Below, piece by piece: positions 9,318 through 17,821 of a stretch of DNA of 36,578 nt. The DNA comes from Acetobacteraceae bacterium (GTDB taxonomy: Bacteria > Pseudomonadota > Alphaproteobacteria > Acetobacterales > Acetobacteraceae), in contig PLSD01000022.1 of NCBI GenBank assembly GCA_003164135.1, positions 1 through 36,578 on the forward strand, in the 5' to 3' direction. The translations under genes were made by a program, and so were the position numbers. The stretch's first letter is position 1. Each line of letters opens with the position of its first letter. Below the pieces are notes generated by a model. The model worked only from the letters and a program-made list of their open reading frames with translations, was not told the origin of the DNA and ran no database searches.

Positions 9318-10604
9318 TCAGAATGAATAGCCTACGCCAACGCCGACCACTTTTTCGGTCAGCTTGATGTTGGCGTTGCCGCCGCCGAAGCCGCCCGGGG
9401 GGAAGCCGGCGGGAATGGAATTGGCACCCTTGACCGTCTGCGGCAAGGCATAGGTGCCGTAGATGCTGAGCTCCAGCCCTGCCGGCAAATTGCCGCCGGG
9501 GGAAGTGTAGCTGGCGCCCAGGCTGAACTGGTTCTGAATGGTGCCGGGGGCAAGGATGTTGAGGAAGGTCTGGGAAGAGGGGATCGGCTGGGTGGTGTAG
9601 CTGTAGCCGCCACGCACCTGCACCGTGGGGGTGAGGTGATAGTTGACGCCGAATTTGATGGTGGTGGTGTTCTTCCAGCCGAAACCGGGGCCGTTGTTGA
9701 CGCCGAGCGGCGTGCCGGAGAGCAGAGATTGGAACTGGTCGCCGACCGAGGTGACGCTGCGATAGTCGATGCGCTGCACGTCCACGGCGGTGTCCAGGCC
9801 GGGGAGCGGTTTGACGTCGACGCCGATGCCGTAGGTGGAGGGAACATCAAACCCGCCCTGGTTGGCGAACAGGCCGGCGTATTTGTGGAAGCCGCCGGCG
9901 TAGGTTTTGGACTGCCAGGAAGCGCCGACGGAGAGCCAGGGCGTGATCTGGCCGAGGTAGCCGACGCGCACGCCGTAACCGAAGCTGCTGTCCTCGCCCT
10001 GGTGGTTGACATGGGTGGGGTCCGCGGAGAAGCCGGAGAAGATGGCGAGGCCGCCGTCACGGAAGAATTCATCGACGATGTTGAAGGAGACGCCGACGCT
10101 CTGGCCGGGGGCGAATTGCCAAGCCACGGTGGGGGAGATGAAAATTTGCTCCAGGTCCACGCCGGCGGCGCCGGTGGCGCCGAAGCGGGCATAGGGGTTT
10201 TTCAGGTAGTTCGTGTCCAGCCCGCCGTTGCCGTAGATCGCGAGGTCGAAGGCGAGGTTGTGCGGGAGCTGGTAGGCGACGCCGCCCTCGGGGATGACGA
10301 AGATTTTGATCTTGTTGCCCGCAAAGCCCTGGTCGGCGCCGAACGCGTTGCCGGTGATGGTGGAGCTGCGCTGCGGGACGAAGAAATCGGCATCGAAATC
10401 CGCGCGGTTGCCGACGAAGACGGCCGAGGCCGGGTTGGAGGCGACGGAGAGGCTGTCTTCGGGCAGGGCGTAGCCAACGCCGGCCATGCCTTTGGACTGG
10501 GTGCCGTAGCCGTCGGCAAAATAGCCTTCGGTGGCGAAGGCAGGCGGCGCGAGCAGGAGGAAGGCCAGGCCGCCGGAGAGGATGGTCGAAGATGAAAGTC
10601 GCAT
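9318..10604 (-). CDS. FadL/OmpP1-type outer-membrane transport protein
   Basis: This 428-aa protein has a Sec signal peptide (charged MRLSSS, a hydrophobic core, probable cleavage after AFA at about residue 24). The mature part is a predicted 14-strand beta barrel. Family features are the N-terminal hatch region containing GYGTQSKGMAGVGYALPEDSLSVASNPA (25-60), repeated aromatic-girdled strands, and a terminal GVGYSF ending in Phe as a Bam recognition signal. FadL-type channels import fatty acids, aromatics and other hydrophobic compounds by lateral diffusion. It is the first gene of a likely operon with two YeeE/YedE-type genes. An AGGGG element precedes the ATG. Confidence 0.93.
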   Translation of the reverse strand: MRLSSSTILSGGLAFLLLAPPAFATEGYFADGYGTQSKGMAGVGYALPEDSLSVASNPASAVFVGNRADFDADFFVPQRSSTITGNAFGADQGFAGNKIKIFVIPEGGVAYQLPHNLAFDLAIYGNGGLDTNYLKNPYARFGATGAAGVDLEQIFISPTVAWQFAPGQSVGVSFNIVDEFFRDGGLAIFSGFSADPTHVNHQGEDSSFGYGVRVGYLGQITPWLSVGASWQSKTYAGGFHKYAGLFANQGGFDVPSTYGIGVDVKPLPGLDTAVDVQRIDYRSVTSVGDQFQSLLSGTPLGVNNGPGFGWKNTTTIKFGVNYHLTPTVQVRGGYSYTTQPIPSSQTFLNILAPGTIQNQFSLGASYTSPGGNLPAGLELSIYGTYALPQTVKGANSIPAGFPPGGFGGGNANIKLTEKVVGVGVGYSF

Positions 10605-10636
10605 GAAGCCCCTGTTTATTAAATTGTAATCCGATA

Positions 10637-10663
10637 TGTATAATAGAGTTATCGGCGTTACAA
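10637..10663 (-). promoter_or_regulatory. Possible promoter of the FadL operon
   Basis: In the AT-rich 123-nt gap upstream of the FadL gene the minus strand shows TTGTAA, then 15 nt, then TATACA, about 33 nt ahead of the start codon. The spacer is shorter than the optimal 17, so this is only a candidate. Confidence 0.3.
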
Positions 10664-10727
10664 GAGGTCCGCTATTTCAAACGCGGGCTGGTGCTGAAAT
10701 TATTATACGGCGGCAGAGGGTTGCGAG

Positions 10728-11150
10728 CTAACCGCCGTCTGCCTCAAACCCCGCCGCCAGGATGCCGGCAATGGCGGCGGCTTCGTCGTTGTCGGAGGTG
10801 TCGCCGGAAATGCCCACCGCGCCGATTATTTTGCCCGCGGCTTTGATGAGCACGCCGCCGGGGACCGGGACCAGGGCGCCGCCGATGGCGGCGGTGGCGG
10901 CGGTGATGAAATAGGGCTGGAGTTCGGCACGCTGCATGAGGGCGCGTGAGCCCATGCCGAGCGAGAGCGCGCCGTTGGCTTTGGCCAGCGCGATTTCACC
11001 GCGTTTCAGGCTGGTGCCGTCCTGCGCCACGAAGGCTTTGAGAGCGCCACGGGCATCGAGGACGCCGATGGCCATGGGTTTGAAGCGGTGCTCAACCGCG
11101 TAGTCCAAAGCTGTGGCAAGAATCTTTTGGGCCGCCGCGAGGTCGAGCAT
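10728..11150 (-). CDS. GlcG/HbpS-like (DUF336) protein
   Basis: This is a 140-aa protein of the GlcG/HbpS (DUF336) family. The typical pattern is a first helix (LAAAQKILATALDYAVE), a strand MAIGVLDARGALKAF, the helix containing ALAKANGAL, a PVPGGVLI hairpin and GAVGISGDTSDNDEAAA near the C-terminus. Family members bind heme or small metabolites, and GlcG is encoded with glycolate oxidase. No glycolate gene is nearby here. The ATG at 11150 overlaps the TAA stop of the HNH gene by one base (TAATG), so the longer frame up to 11429 was rejected. Translational coupling to a nuclease-like gene is unusual for this family. The ligand is unknown. Confidence 0.85.
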   Translation of the reverse strand: MLDLAAAQKILATALDYAVEHRFKPMAIGVLDARGALKAFVAQDGTSLKRGEIALAKANGALSLGMGSRALMQRAELQPYFITAATAAIGGALVPVPGGVLIKAAGKIIGAVGISGDTSDNDEAAAIAGILAAGFEADGG

Positions 11151-11710
11151 TAATTCTCCAGTTCGGAATCCCAGTATAGAAAATCGCGCCAGCTCTGATG
11201 CAGGAAATTTGGCGGGAAGCCCCTGCCCCGGTCCTGCAGCTCCCAACTCGTCGGGCGGCGGGGTTCCTGGCGGGGGATCATGTTGCATTCGCGCGGCAGT
11301 TTGCTGCCCTTGCGCAGGTTGCAGGGGCCACAGGCGGTGACGACGTTTTCCCAGCTGGTGCGCCCGCCGTGGGCGCGGGGGATGACGTGGTCGAAGGTCA
11401 GCTCGGGCGCCGCGCGTTTGTGGTTGCAATATTGGCAGGTGAACGTGTCGCGCAGGAACACGTTGAAGCGGGTGAAGGCGGGGCTGCGCGCGGAGGGGAT
11501 GTAGTCCCGCAGGGCGATGACACTGGGCAGGCGCATGGTGAAGCTGGGGCTGTGGACCTCTTTCTCGTACTCGGAGAGCACGGAGACACGGTCCAAGAAT
11601 ACCGCTTTGACGGCATCCTGCCAGTTCCAGGTCGACAACGGAAAATAGGACAGCGGACGAAAGTCCGCGTTTAAAACAAGGGCGGGAAAGTTTGACCCGC
11701 CGTCAGGCAT
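11150..11710 (-). CDS. HNH endonuclease family protein
   Basis: This 186-aa protein has an HNH (beta-beta-alpha-metal) nuclease core. A zinc knuckle is formed by Cys92/Cys95 (CQYC) and Cys127/Cys130 (CGPC). The catalytic motif FDHVIPRAHGG contains Asp107-His108, and Asn122 lies in the SWENVV segment. The N-terminal part (LVLNADFRPLSYFPLSTWNWQDAVK) is characteristic of a widely conserved alpha- and other proteobacterial chromosomal HNH protein whose biological role is not established. The set of metal-binding residues looks complete. It is the upstream gene of a two-gene unit with the GlcG-like protein and is divergent from gluQRS. Confidence 0.9.
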   Translation of the reverse strand: MPDGGSNFPALVLNADFRPLSYFPLSTWNWQDAVKAVFLDRVSVLSEYEKEVHSPSFTMRLPSVIALRDYIPSARSPAFTRFNVFLRDTFTCQYCNHKRAAPELTFDHVIPRAHGGRTSWENVVTACGPCNLRKGSKLPRECNMIPRQEPRRPTSWELQDRGRGFPPNFLHQSWRDFLYWDSELEN

Positions 11711-11873
11711 TACTGAACCTGTCCCAGAACGGGACCAGATTTTGGGGAGTAACCGCGAACTCCAGCCAGATATGGTGGTTAGTGCGAGTCATGTGCACTT
11801 TATGACAAATGCGGCGACGGGCCGCAAGATGGTGTATTTTTTGTCAACCGCCTGTCACATAGGTACGGACCGC

Positions 11874-12695
11874 ATGAAAATCATCTCGCGCTTCGCGCCC
11901 AGCCCAACCGGATACCTGCACCTTGGCCACGCGTTTTCGGCATGGAATGCCTGGACACGGGCCGATGTGTTTTTACTCCGGCTGGAGGATATCGACACGG
12001 CGCGCTGCCGGCCGGAGTTTGCCGCCGCGATTTTGGAGGATTTGCGCTGGCTGGGGTTGGACTGGGATGGGGACGTGCGCGTGCAGTCCGCGCATTTTGC
12101 CGAATACCAGGCGGCGTTGGAGATTTTGCGGGGGCGAGGCTTGCTCTACCCGTGTTTTTGCACCCGCGCTGAAATTGCCCGCGCGCAAGCGGCGCCGCAT
12201 GGGGTGGAGCTGGTGTATCCGGGCACGTGCCGGCACTTGAGCGAGGCGGCGCGGGCGGAGAAAATCGCGGCAGGAGTGGCCTATGCGCTGCGGCTGGATA
12301 TGGCGGCGGCGGTGAAGCAGGCGGGCGCGGGGCGATTTTTTGAGGAGAGCCGGGGCTGGATCGAGGCCAACCCGCTGCCCTTTGGCGATGTGGTGCTGGC
12401 GCGAAAGGATACGCCGACCAGTTATCATTTATGCGTGGTGCATGACGATGCGTTGCAGGGCATCACCCATGTCATCCGGGGCGAGGATTTGTTTGAGGCG
12501 ACGCATGTGCATGTGCTGTTGCAGGCGCTGCTGGGGTTGCCGGTGCCGGTTTATGCGCACCATCGCCTGCTGCATGATGCGCAAGGGCGGCGGCTGGCCA
12601 AGCGCGATTTTGCCGCTACGTTGCGGGCCATGCGGGCGGCGGGGATGGAGCCGGGCGCAATATTGCAGCAATTTGAGGAAGGCCGCGCCGCATGA
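11874..12695 (+). CDS. gluQ: Glutamyl-Q tRNA(Asp) synthetase
   Basis: This is a 273-aa truncated paralogue of glutamyl-tRNA synthetase (GluQRS/YadB). It activates glutamate and attaches it to queuosine at position 34 of tRNA(Asp). Seen in the sequence are RFAPSPTGYLHLGH (6-19) containing the HIGH-type motif, LRLEDIDTAR, a zinc site made by Cys94-x-Cys96, Tyr115 and Cys119, and a degenerate KMSKS-like RRLAKRD near the C-terminus. The anticodon-binding domain of true GluRS is absent, as expected for the family. The frame extends upstream to 11742, but the family start MKIISRFAPS at 11874 was chosen. Its last four bases overlap the start of the CPBP protease gene. Confidence 0.95.
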   Translation: MKIISRFAPSPTGYLHLGHAFSAWNAWTRADVFLLRLEDIDTARCRPEFAAAILEDLRWLGLDWDGDVRVQSAHFAEYQAALEILRGRGLLYPCFCTRAEIARAQAAPHGVELVYPGTCRHLSEAARAEKIAAGVAYALRLDMAAAVKQAGAGRFFEESRGWIEANPLPFGDVVLARKDTPTSYHLCVVHDDALQGITHVIRGEDLFEATHVHVLLQALLGLPVPVYAHHRLLHDAQGRRLAKRDFAATLRAMRAAGMEPGAILQQFEEGRAA

Positions 12696-13648
12696 GGATT
12701 TTTCTGGTCAGCCTGGCGTGGCTCGTGGGGTTTATGCTGCTCGGCGGCTTGGCGATGGCGGGCTTTACCCACACGTTGTTTCCGCACCTGCATGCGCCCG
12801 GCGTGGGCATAAAGCTGATCGGGCTGGGGGTGGAATGCGGGATTAACCTATTTGTGCTGGGGATGTGCTTCGGGCTGTTGCCCGGCGCGCGGCGGCGGCC
12901 TGGGGCGGCGCAGCCGTTTGGTCTGGCGCAGGGCATTTGGGGCATGGCGGGGTTTGGCGTGGTGATGGCGGGCGGCGGGGCGCTGCTGGCGAATGTGGTT
13001 TCCATCGAGGATTTTGCCTTGCTCGCCCGGCATGCGGCGGCGCGGGTGGATTTTACCGGGCGGGCGTTTCTGCTGGCGTTGGTAATGGCCGGGGAGACCG
13101 CGGCGGCGCTTTGGGTGGTGTGGTATCTGCGCCGGCTGGGGGTGGCGCGGGTGGAGGATGGCGGCGAGACGGGTATCGGCTGGCGGGCGGCGCCGGGGCC
13201 GGCTTATGTTGCCGCGACCGCCATGGCGGTGGGTATTGTCGGTATCGTCATGCTGCTGTTCTACGCGATGCCGCCGGATACGCAGGCATTGCAGGACCTG
13301 CCGGATGCGAAACTGTTTGATGGCGGCGGGCTGGCGATGCTGCCGTTGCTGGCGGTGATCATATTCATCGGCCCGGCGCTGGAGGAAATGGTGTTCCGCG
13401 GCATTGGGTTTGCCGGACTCGCGACACGGCTGGGACCGGCCTGGGCGGGGGTGATTACCACGGTAATTTTCATGGCCGCGCACGCGCCGGAGAAGATGTA
13501 TTATCCGCCGGGGTTTATTGATGTCGGGCTGATGGCGGCGGCCGCGGTGATGCTGCGGCTACAGTACCGGTCCATCCGGCCGGCGATTTTGCTGCATGTG
13601 CTGTACAACGCGGGCTCCATGCTGGCGGCCGGGGTATTTATGCAATAG
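12692..13648 (+). CDS. CPBP family intramembrane metalloprotease
   Basis: This is a 318-aa polytopic membrane protein of the CPBP/Abi (type II CAAX prenyl endopeptidase Rce1-like) family with about eight hydrophobic segments. The three catalytic motifs are present: EEMVFRG (Glu231-Glu232 and Arg236), FMAAH with His264, and HVLYN with His302 and Asn306. Members process peptides or confer immunity to bacteriocins, but many have no known substrate. The ATG overlaps the gluQRS stop in an ATGA arrangement, so the two are translated together. Its 3' end runs into the 3' end of a small minus-strand gene, sharing 90 bp convergently. Confidence 0.92.
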   Translation: MRIFLVSLAWLVGFMLLGGLAMAGFTHTLFPHLHAPGVGIKLIGLGVECGINLFVLGMCFGLLPGARRRPGAAQPFGLAQGIWGMAGFGVVMAGGGALLANVVSIEDFALLARHAAARVDFTGRAFLLALVMAGETAAALWVVWYLRRLGVARVEDGGETGIGWRAAPGPAYVAATAMAVGIVGIVMLLFYAMPPDTQALQDLPDAKLFDGGGLAMLPLLAVIIFIGPALEEMVFRGIGFAGLATRLGPAWAGVITTVIFMAAHAPEKMYYPPGFIDVGLMAAAAVMLRLQYRSIRPAILLHVLYNAGSMLAAGVFMQ

Positions 13649-13801
13649 GCGCATGGCTGCGTAAGCGGGGAGCGCCACCGCCCAGGCGCAGAAGACTGCG
13701 ACGGCCCAGATTAATGGGTGCGGCTGGTTGCTGCGCCAGGCATCGACGCCCACGGCCGCGGCGGAGAGAACTGCGATGGTGACCAGGAGATGCGGGGTCA
13801 T
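13559..13801 (-). CDS. Small two-helix membrane protein, unknown function
   Basis: This 80-aa frame starts at an ATG overlapping the TGA of the large membrane protein upstream (ATGA at 13798-13801) and ends at TAG (13559-13561). Two hydrophobic segments are evident, about residues 4-22 (LLVTIAVLSAAAVGVD) and 29-52 (LIWAVAVFCAWAVALPAYAAM). A basic tail rich in Arg, His and Gln follows. The first 50 residues look like a genuine small membrane protein. The last 30, antisense to the CPBP gene, have less protein-like composition. No family is recognised. The start-stop overlap and the hydrophobic pattern are the reasons for calling it. It is easily hidden because the same frame is open much further upstream, antisense-like, to 14512. 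Confidence 0.6.
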   Translation of the reverse strand: MTPHLLVTIAVLSAAAVGVDAWRSNQPHPLIWAVAVFCAWAVALPAYAAMRLLHKYPGRQHGARVVQHMQQNRRPDGPVL

Positions 13802-15687
13802 GGCGGGCACACGATGGTTTCCACCGGTAGCGGCGGGTGCACATGGGCTACGTAGAAACCCAGCAGCGGCGCGGGGTTGAGGCCGGTGAGGCGGGCGAAG
13901 CGGCGGATCTGGCAGACGCGGCGATTCTCGAAGCGGATGAGTTTGGCGCGGTGCGCCTGCAGCATGAACGCGGTGATCTGCGCCGGGGTCCAACGCGTAA
14001 TGGCGGCGGTGGGCTGGTAGATAGCGCCCTCGGGTGTGCTGGTGACGATGCGCCAGCCCGCCTGTTGCAGCAGCGTTGCCGCAGTGCGGGTTTCGGCGGC
14101 TTCGTCGACCGGTTTGCCGCCGAAAAACCTGTAGCCGTGGGGAAGCAGCACCACGTCCTGCACATCGTAGTCTTGCAGATATGCGGAGAAGGCTTGCGGG
14201 TTGATGTCCGGGAAGCGGTTCTCCCACAGCGCCGGATACAGCGGCCAGGTGGTAAAGGGCGCGGGACGGCCGTTGCCGATGTAGCCCTGACCTACCAGTA
14301 CGAAGCGCATGCCGGTGGCGTATTGCCAGCCCATCTCCTGCGCGAAGACGGGGAGCACCAGCACGTGCGCGCCTGGAGGCAGAGTGGTGAAAACCGGTGG
14401 GAGCACCGGCTGGCGCCAGTTGCGCGCGGTGGATTGCGCCGGGAGGACGCTGGCGATGCAGAGACCAGCCAGGGCGTAGCGGCGCCAAGTGCTGCCCGGC
14501 TGCGCCAGCCACAGGGAAAGCAGCAGCGTGAGTGCGAGCCAGGCGTAGAGGGAGAAGCGGCCCGGGAGCATCGCGGCGAGGAATGGCAGGCGGTATAAAA
14601 GCATCCAGGGTGCGGTGCTGATGCGGTAGCCAAGCACATGCGCGTAGGGGCCAAGTGCTGCCACCGCCGCCAGCAGTGCCATGGTTGCCAGGACGCGCAC
14701 GGCGGGAAGCGGGGTCGTGCGCCAGATGGTGACTGCCAGCAGCATCAGCGGCAGGCCGTAGTAGCCGCCTTGTTCGCAGGAATTGCCGGTGAAGAGTTTG
14801 GAAATGGGCCGCGCCAGATGACCGCCGAAGAACACCAGCGGGGTGGGGATGAAGGCGGCGAGGAGGTCGTTGGCGTAGACGTCCGGCGTGGAGAAATTAG
14901 CCTGTTCGGCGTGGTAGCTGCGCAGCATGGCCCAGATGAAGGGGGAGGCTAGCAGCAGGCAGAGTGCCAGTGCCCGGAGGATGCCGGGCAGCAGGCGCGC
15001 CAGCGTGAGGCGTTGCGCGGGGTGCAGCCAGGCGAGCACCAGCAGCAGGACGGCACCAAACAGCATCTGGCTGGCGAAAATCTCCTGGGAGACGCCGAAC
15101 TCGAACAAGAACAGCAAGCCCAGCACCACGCCCAGATGCCAGGAGGACCAGTGGCGGGAGGCGGCACGCAAACAAGCCCAGAGGCTGAGCGGCACGGCGG
15201 CGGTAAAGGCAAGGTTGAGGTGGCCGAGGTTCTGGCCGGCCTCGTAACCCGAACAGAGGAACAGCGCGCCCGCCAGCAGGGCGGCCGCGAAGACGCCGGT
15301 GAGTTCCCAGGCGGCAAGGTACAGGGCGAAGGCGGAGAGCGCGGGGGCGGCGATCATCAGTACGTTGAACACCGCCACCGCGCCGAAACGCAGGGTGAAC
15401 GGGGCGGCGAGCAGGCCAAGCGCGGGGATGGAGGTTTTCCACACCAGGTCCACGCCCGTGGGGTAGTCCACGTAATGCGTAAACAGCAGTGGCAGATGGT
15501 GCGTGAGGGCGAAGGGCCACCAGTTGAGGAACCAGATGAAGGCCAGAGAATCCTGGCCGTCACCGAAATAGGTGAGATCGGGCCAAGCGCGCGGGGGTGC
15601 GTAAAACAGCCAGCTGGCCGCCAGGAACAGCAGGCAAACCGCCGCGTGGCGCAAAAGTTTCAGGCTTGGGGCGGGCTCGTTGCGCAT
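13798..15687 (-). CDS. Large polytopic membrane protein, glycosyltransferase-C-like
   Basis: This is a protein of about 629 aa with a basic N-terminus, roughly ten to twelve transmembrane helices over residues 12-430, and a soluble C-terminal domain of about 200 residues. The first loop contains [23 protein letters not shown], with an acidic pair in the first extracytoplasmic loop. This is the arrangement of GT-C-fold membrane glycosyltransferases acting on polyprenyl-linked sugars. [12 protein letters not shown] segment follows in a later loop. I infer a role in cell-surface glycan or lipid glycosylation; no specific subfamily is recognised. The frame extends to ATG 15741, whose upstream signal is too close. 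MRNEPAP at 15687 gives a more natural N-terminus, but the start is uncertain. The stop overlaps the start of a small membrane protein gene. Confidence 0.75.
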   Translation of the reverse strand: MRNEPAPSLKLLRHAAVCLLFLAASWLFYAPPRAWPDLTYFGDGQDSLAFIWFLNWWPFALTHHLPLLFTHYVDYPTGVDLVWKTSIPALGLLAAPFTLRFGAVAVFNVLMIAAPALSAFALYLAAWELTGVFAAALLAGALFLCSGYEAGQNLGHLNLAFTAAVPLSLWACLRAASRHWSSWHLGVVLGLLFLFEFGVSQEIFASQMLFGAVLLLVLAWLHPAQRLTLARLLPGILRALALCLLLASPFIWAMLRSYHAEQANFSTPDVYANDLLAAFIPTPLVFFGGHLARPISKLFTGNSCEQGGYYGLPLMLLAVTIWRTTPLPAVRVLATMALLAAVAALGPYAHVLGYRISTAPWMLLYRLPFLAAMLPGRFSLYAWLALTLLLSLWLAQPGSTWRRYALAGLCIASVLPAQSTARNWRQPVLPPVFTTLPPGAHVLVLPVFAQEMGWQYATGMRFVLVGQGYIGNGRPAPFTTWPLYPALWENRFPDINPQAFSAYLQDYDVQDVVLLPHGYRFFGGKPVDEAAETRTAATLLQQAGWRIVTSTPEGAIYQPTAAITRWTPAQITAFMLQAHRAKLIRFENRRVCQIRRFARLTGLNPAPLLGFYVAHVHPPLPVETIVCPP

Positions 15688-15794
15688 CTGCCGTTTCTCA
15701 ACCACAGGTTGGGCTTGCCCACAACAGCGGGGATTTGGCATTCACCCGTGATCGGCGTAGACTGAGGCAGAAAATATTTGGGTGGAGAGTATTT

Positions 15795-16031
15795 ATGGGT
15801 GGATTGAGCATCTGGCACTGGCTGATTGTGCTGCTTGTGGTCATGCTTGTGTTCGGTACCGGCAAGGTCAGCAATCTGATGGGCGAATTCGGCAAGGGGA
15901 TTAAAACCTTCAAGCAGAACGTTGCGTCCGAAGATGACGACACCAAGGGCAAGGACGCCTCGATGAGCCCGCCCGGCTCGTTGAGCGCGCCGCTGCCGGA
16001 CCAGACCAAGACGACCGTCAACCAGGGCTGA
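15795..16031 (+). CDS. tatA: Sec-independent translocase subunit TatA
   Basis: This 78-aa protein has the TatA/E plan: an N-terminal membrane helix ([24 protein letters not shown], residues 2-25), the FG-containing hinge, an amphipathic helix ([16 protein letters not shown]), and a charged, disordered tail. TatA oligomerises around TatBC to move folded twin-arginine proteins across the inner membrane. No tatB or tatC gene is in the window; in many alphaproteobacteria tatABC are together. The ATG at 15795 was chosen over a long upstream frame because it starts exactly at the family N-terminus, with a GGAGAG purine stretch at 15784-15789. It is followed after one base by mtnB. Confidence 0.93.
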   Translation: MGGLSIWHWLIVLLVVMLVFGTGKVSNLMGEFGKGIKTFKQNVASEDDDTKGKDASMSPPGSLSAPLPDQTKTTVNQG

Positions 16032-16032
16032 A

Positions 16033-16626
16033 ATGGTCCCTGCTGAACTGGCAAATGCGCTGGCCGAGGCCGGTCAGCGCATGGATTCGCGATGCTGGGT
16101 TCCAGGCTCGGCCGGCAATCTTTCCGCGCGCATTGATGATACCAGCATCGCGATTACGCGCAGCGGCGTGCATAAGGGCCGCTTAAAAACCGCAGATATT
16201 ATTGCCGTGGATTATGACGGCAAGGCGCTGAACGAGGCGCAAAAACCCAGCGCCGAGACGCTGCTGCATTGCCAGCTGTACCGGCTGTTTCCGCAGGTGG
16301 GCGCGGTGCTGCATGGCCATTCCGTGGCCGCGACCGTGCTCTCCATGCAGGGGGCGATCACTTTTTCGGACTATGAAATCCTCAAGGCGTTCGGCTTTAA
16401 TACGCATGAGCTGGACGTGACGCTGCCGGTTTATGCCAACGACCAGGACATCGGCCGGCTGGCGGCGTATATAGAGCCGCTGTTGCTGCGCGATCCGCCG
16501 ATTGGTTATGTCATTGCCGGGCATGGTGTATATGCCTGGGGCAGCAGCGTGGAGCACGCCTATTGGCGGCTGGAGGCGCTGGAATTTCTGATGAGTTGCG
16601 AGCTTGAACGGAGACGCATCAAATGA
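16033..16626 (+). CDS. mtnB: Methylthioribulose-1-phosphate dehydratase
   Basis: This is a 197-aa class II aldolase-fold enzyme of the methionine salvage pathway. It dehydrates 5-methylthioribulose-1-phosphate to the diketone used by the next enzyme. Metal and catalytic elements are visible: a SAET segment with Glu75, HGHS (His94 and His96), and a C-terminal GHGVYAWG histidine. A substrate-binding GSAGNLSARI loop (25-34) is typical. It starts one base after the tatA stop. Its end overlaps mtnD by 4 nt. Upstream salvage steps (mtnA, and mtnP or mtnK) are not in the window. Confidence 0.95.
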   Translation: MVPAELANALAEAGQRMDSRCWVPGSAGNLSARIDDTSIAITRSGVHKGRLKTADIIAVDYDGKALNEAQKPSAETLLHCQLYRLFPQVGAVLHGHSVAATVLSMQGAITFSDYEILKAFGFNTHELDVTLPVYANDQDIGRLAAYIEPLLLRDPPIGYVIAGHGVYAWGSSVEHAYWRLEALEFLMSCELERRRIK

Positions 16627-17162
16627 GCCGTTTGACGATTTACGAAGACAGCACGCCTGGCGTTGCGGTGTTTTGCTCCGAGGACCCTGTGGCGGTGGCC
16701 GCCGAGCTCACGAAAATCGGCGTGGATTTTGCGCGATGGGAGAGCCCGGTGCATCTGGCTGATGATGCGGGCGCGGAGGAAATTCTTGCCGCGTACCGGC
16801 CGTATCTGGACGCGCTGATGGGCGCCACCGGGGCTGGTTCGGCCGATGTGGTGAAGCTGACGCCCGACAACCCGGCGGCCCCGGCGTTGCGCGAGAAGTT
16901 TTTGCAGGAGCATACGCATAGCGAGGATGAGATCCGGTTTTTCGTGCAGGGCAGCGGGCATTTCGTGATCCACGAGAACGGCCGCGTGTATGATGCCGGC
17001 TGCGAGCAGGGCGATCTGCTGCGGGTGCCGGCCAACGCGAAGCACTGGTTCGATGCTGGGGAAAGCCCCTCGTTCACGGCGCTGCGGGTGTTCACCGATA
17101 CCTCCGGCTGGGTTGCGCAGTTTACCGGGGATAATATTTCCACCCGCTTCCCCGTCGCGTAA
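16623..17162 (+). CDS. mtnD: Acireductone dioxygenase (cupin)
   Basis: This 179-aa cupin metalloenzyme oxidises acireductone. The Fe(II) form gives the methionine precursor 2-keto-4-methylthiobutyrate and formate; a Ni(II) form makes an off-pathway product. The metal ligands are seen in EHTHSEDEIRFFVQG (His97, His99, Glu103) and His141 in KHWFDAG. The length matches the family. ATGA overlap with mtnB and a one-base TAATG overlap with mtnC indicate coupled translation. Residues alone do not tell which metal is used. Confidence 0.97.
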   Translation: MSRLTIYEDSTPGVAVFCSEDPVAVAAELTKIGVDFARWESPVHLADDAGAEEILAAYRPYLDALMGATGAGSADVVKLTPDNPAAPALREKFLQEHTHSEDEIRFFVQGSGHFVIHENGRVYDAGCEQGDLLRVPANAKHWFDAGESPSFTALRVFTDTSGWVAQFTGDNISTRFPVA

Positions 17163-17821
17163 TGGTGCCGCCCGCCGCCGTCCTCACGGATATTGAGGGC
17201 ACCACCACGCCCATCGCCTTTGTACACCGGGTGCTGTTTCCTTATGCGCGGACGCGGCTGGCGGGGTTTGTCGCGGCGCATCCGATGCTGGGGGATGCTG
17301 CCACGCCGGCACTGGAGGTTTTGCTGGGGCAGATGGACCGCGACGAGAAAGACCCGGTGCTGAAAACCATCCAGGGGATGATCTGGGAGGAAGGCTATGC
17401 CTCGGGCGAGCTGAAAGCGGAAATTTATCCGGATGTGGCCCCTGCCCTGCGCCGCTGGGCGCGCGCGGGGGTGCGGCTTTATGTGTATTCCTCGGGCTCC
17501 GTGCCGGCGCAGAAACTGCTGTTCGGGCATAGCACCGCGGGCGATCTGACGCCGCTGTTCCAGGCGTATTTTGACATCAAGGCGGGGCCAAAGCGCGAGG
17601 TGGCGAGTTATGTGAGTATTACCCGCGGTATTGGGATTCCGGCCGGCGAGGTGCTGTTCCTCTCGGACATTGAGGCCGAGCTGGATGCGGCGCGCGAGGC
17701 GGGACTGCAGACCTGCCAGCTGGTGCGCGCGGATGATGGCACGGTGGCATCGGCGCGGCATGCGGTGGCGGCGGATTTTGCCGGGGTGGCGCAGCAATTT
17801 GGCCTGCCACGTGTTGCGTAA
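17162..17821 (+). CDS. mtnC: Enolase-phosphatase (acireductone synthase)
   Basis: This 219-aa HAD-superfamily enzyme carries out both enolisation and dephosphorylation of the diketone phosphate in methionine salvage. The start VLTDIEGTTTPIAFVH contains the nucleophile Asp10 and Glu12 of the D-x-E variant typical of MtnC. YVYSSGSVPAQKLLFGHS is motif II, and LFLSDIEAELDAAREAG is the acidic motif III/IV. In this operon mtnC follows mtnD, so the order B-D-C follows the pathway except for the last two. The last 11 nt overlap the likely GTG start of lnt. Confidence 0.96.
   Translation: MVPPAAVLTDIEGTTTPIAFVHRVLFPYARTRLAGFVAAHPMLGDAATPALEVLLGQMDRDEKDPVLKTIQGMIWEEGYASGELKAEIYPDVAPALRRWARAGVRLYVYSSGSVPAQKLLFGHSTAGDLTPLFQAYFDIKAGPKREVASYVSITRGIGIPAGEVLFLSDIEAELDAAREAGLQTCQLVRADDGTVASARHAVAADFAGVAQQFGLPRVA

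Noticed and set aside
13802..14512. Upstream part of the minus-strand frame containing the small membrane protein
   Set aside because: It is internal to the large membrane protein gene in another frame and is Arg/Pro-rich; only the part from the ATG at 13801 looks like a protein.
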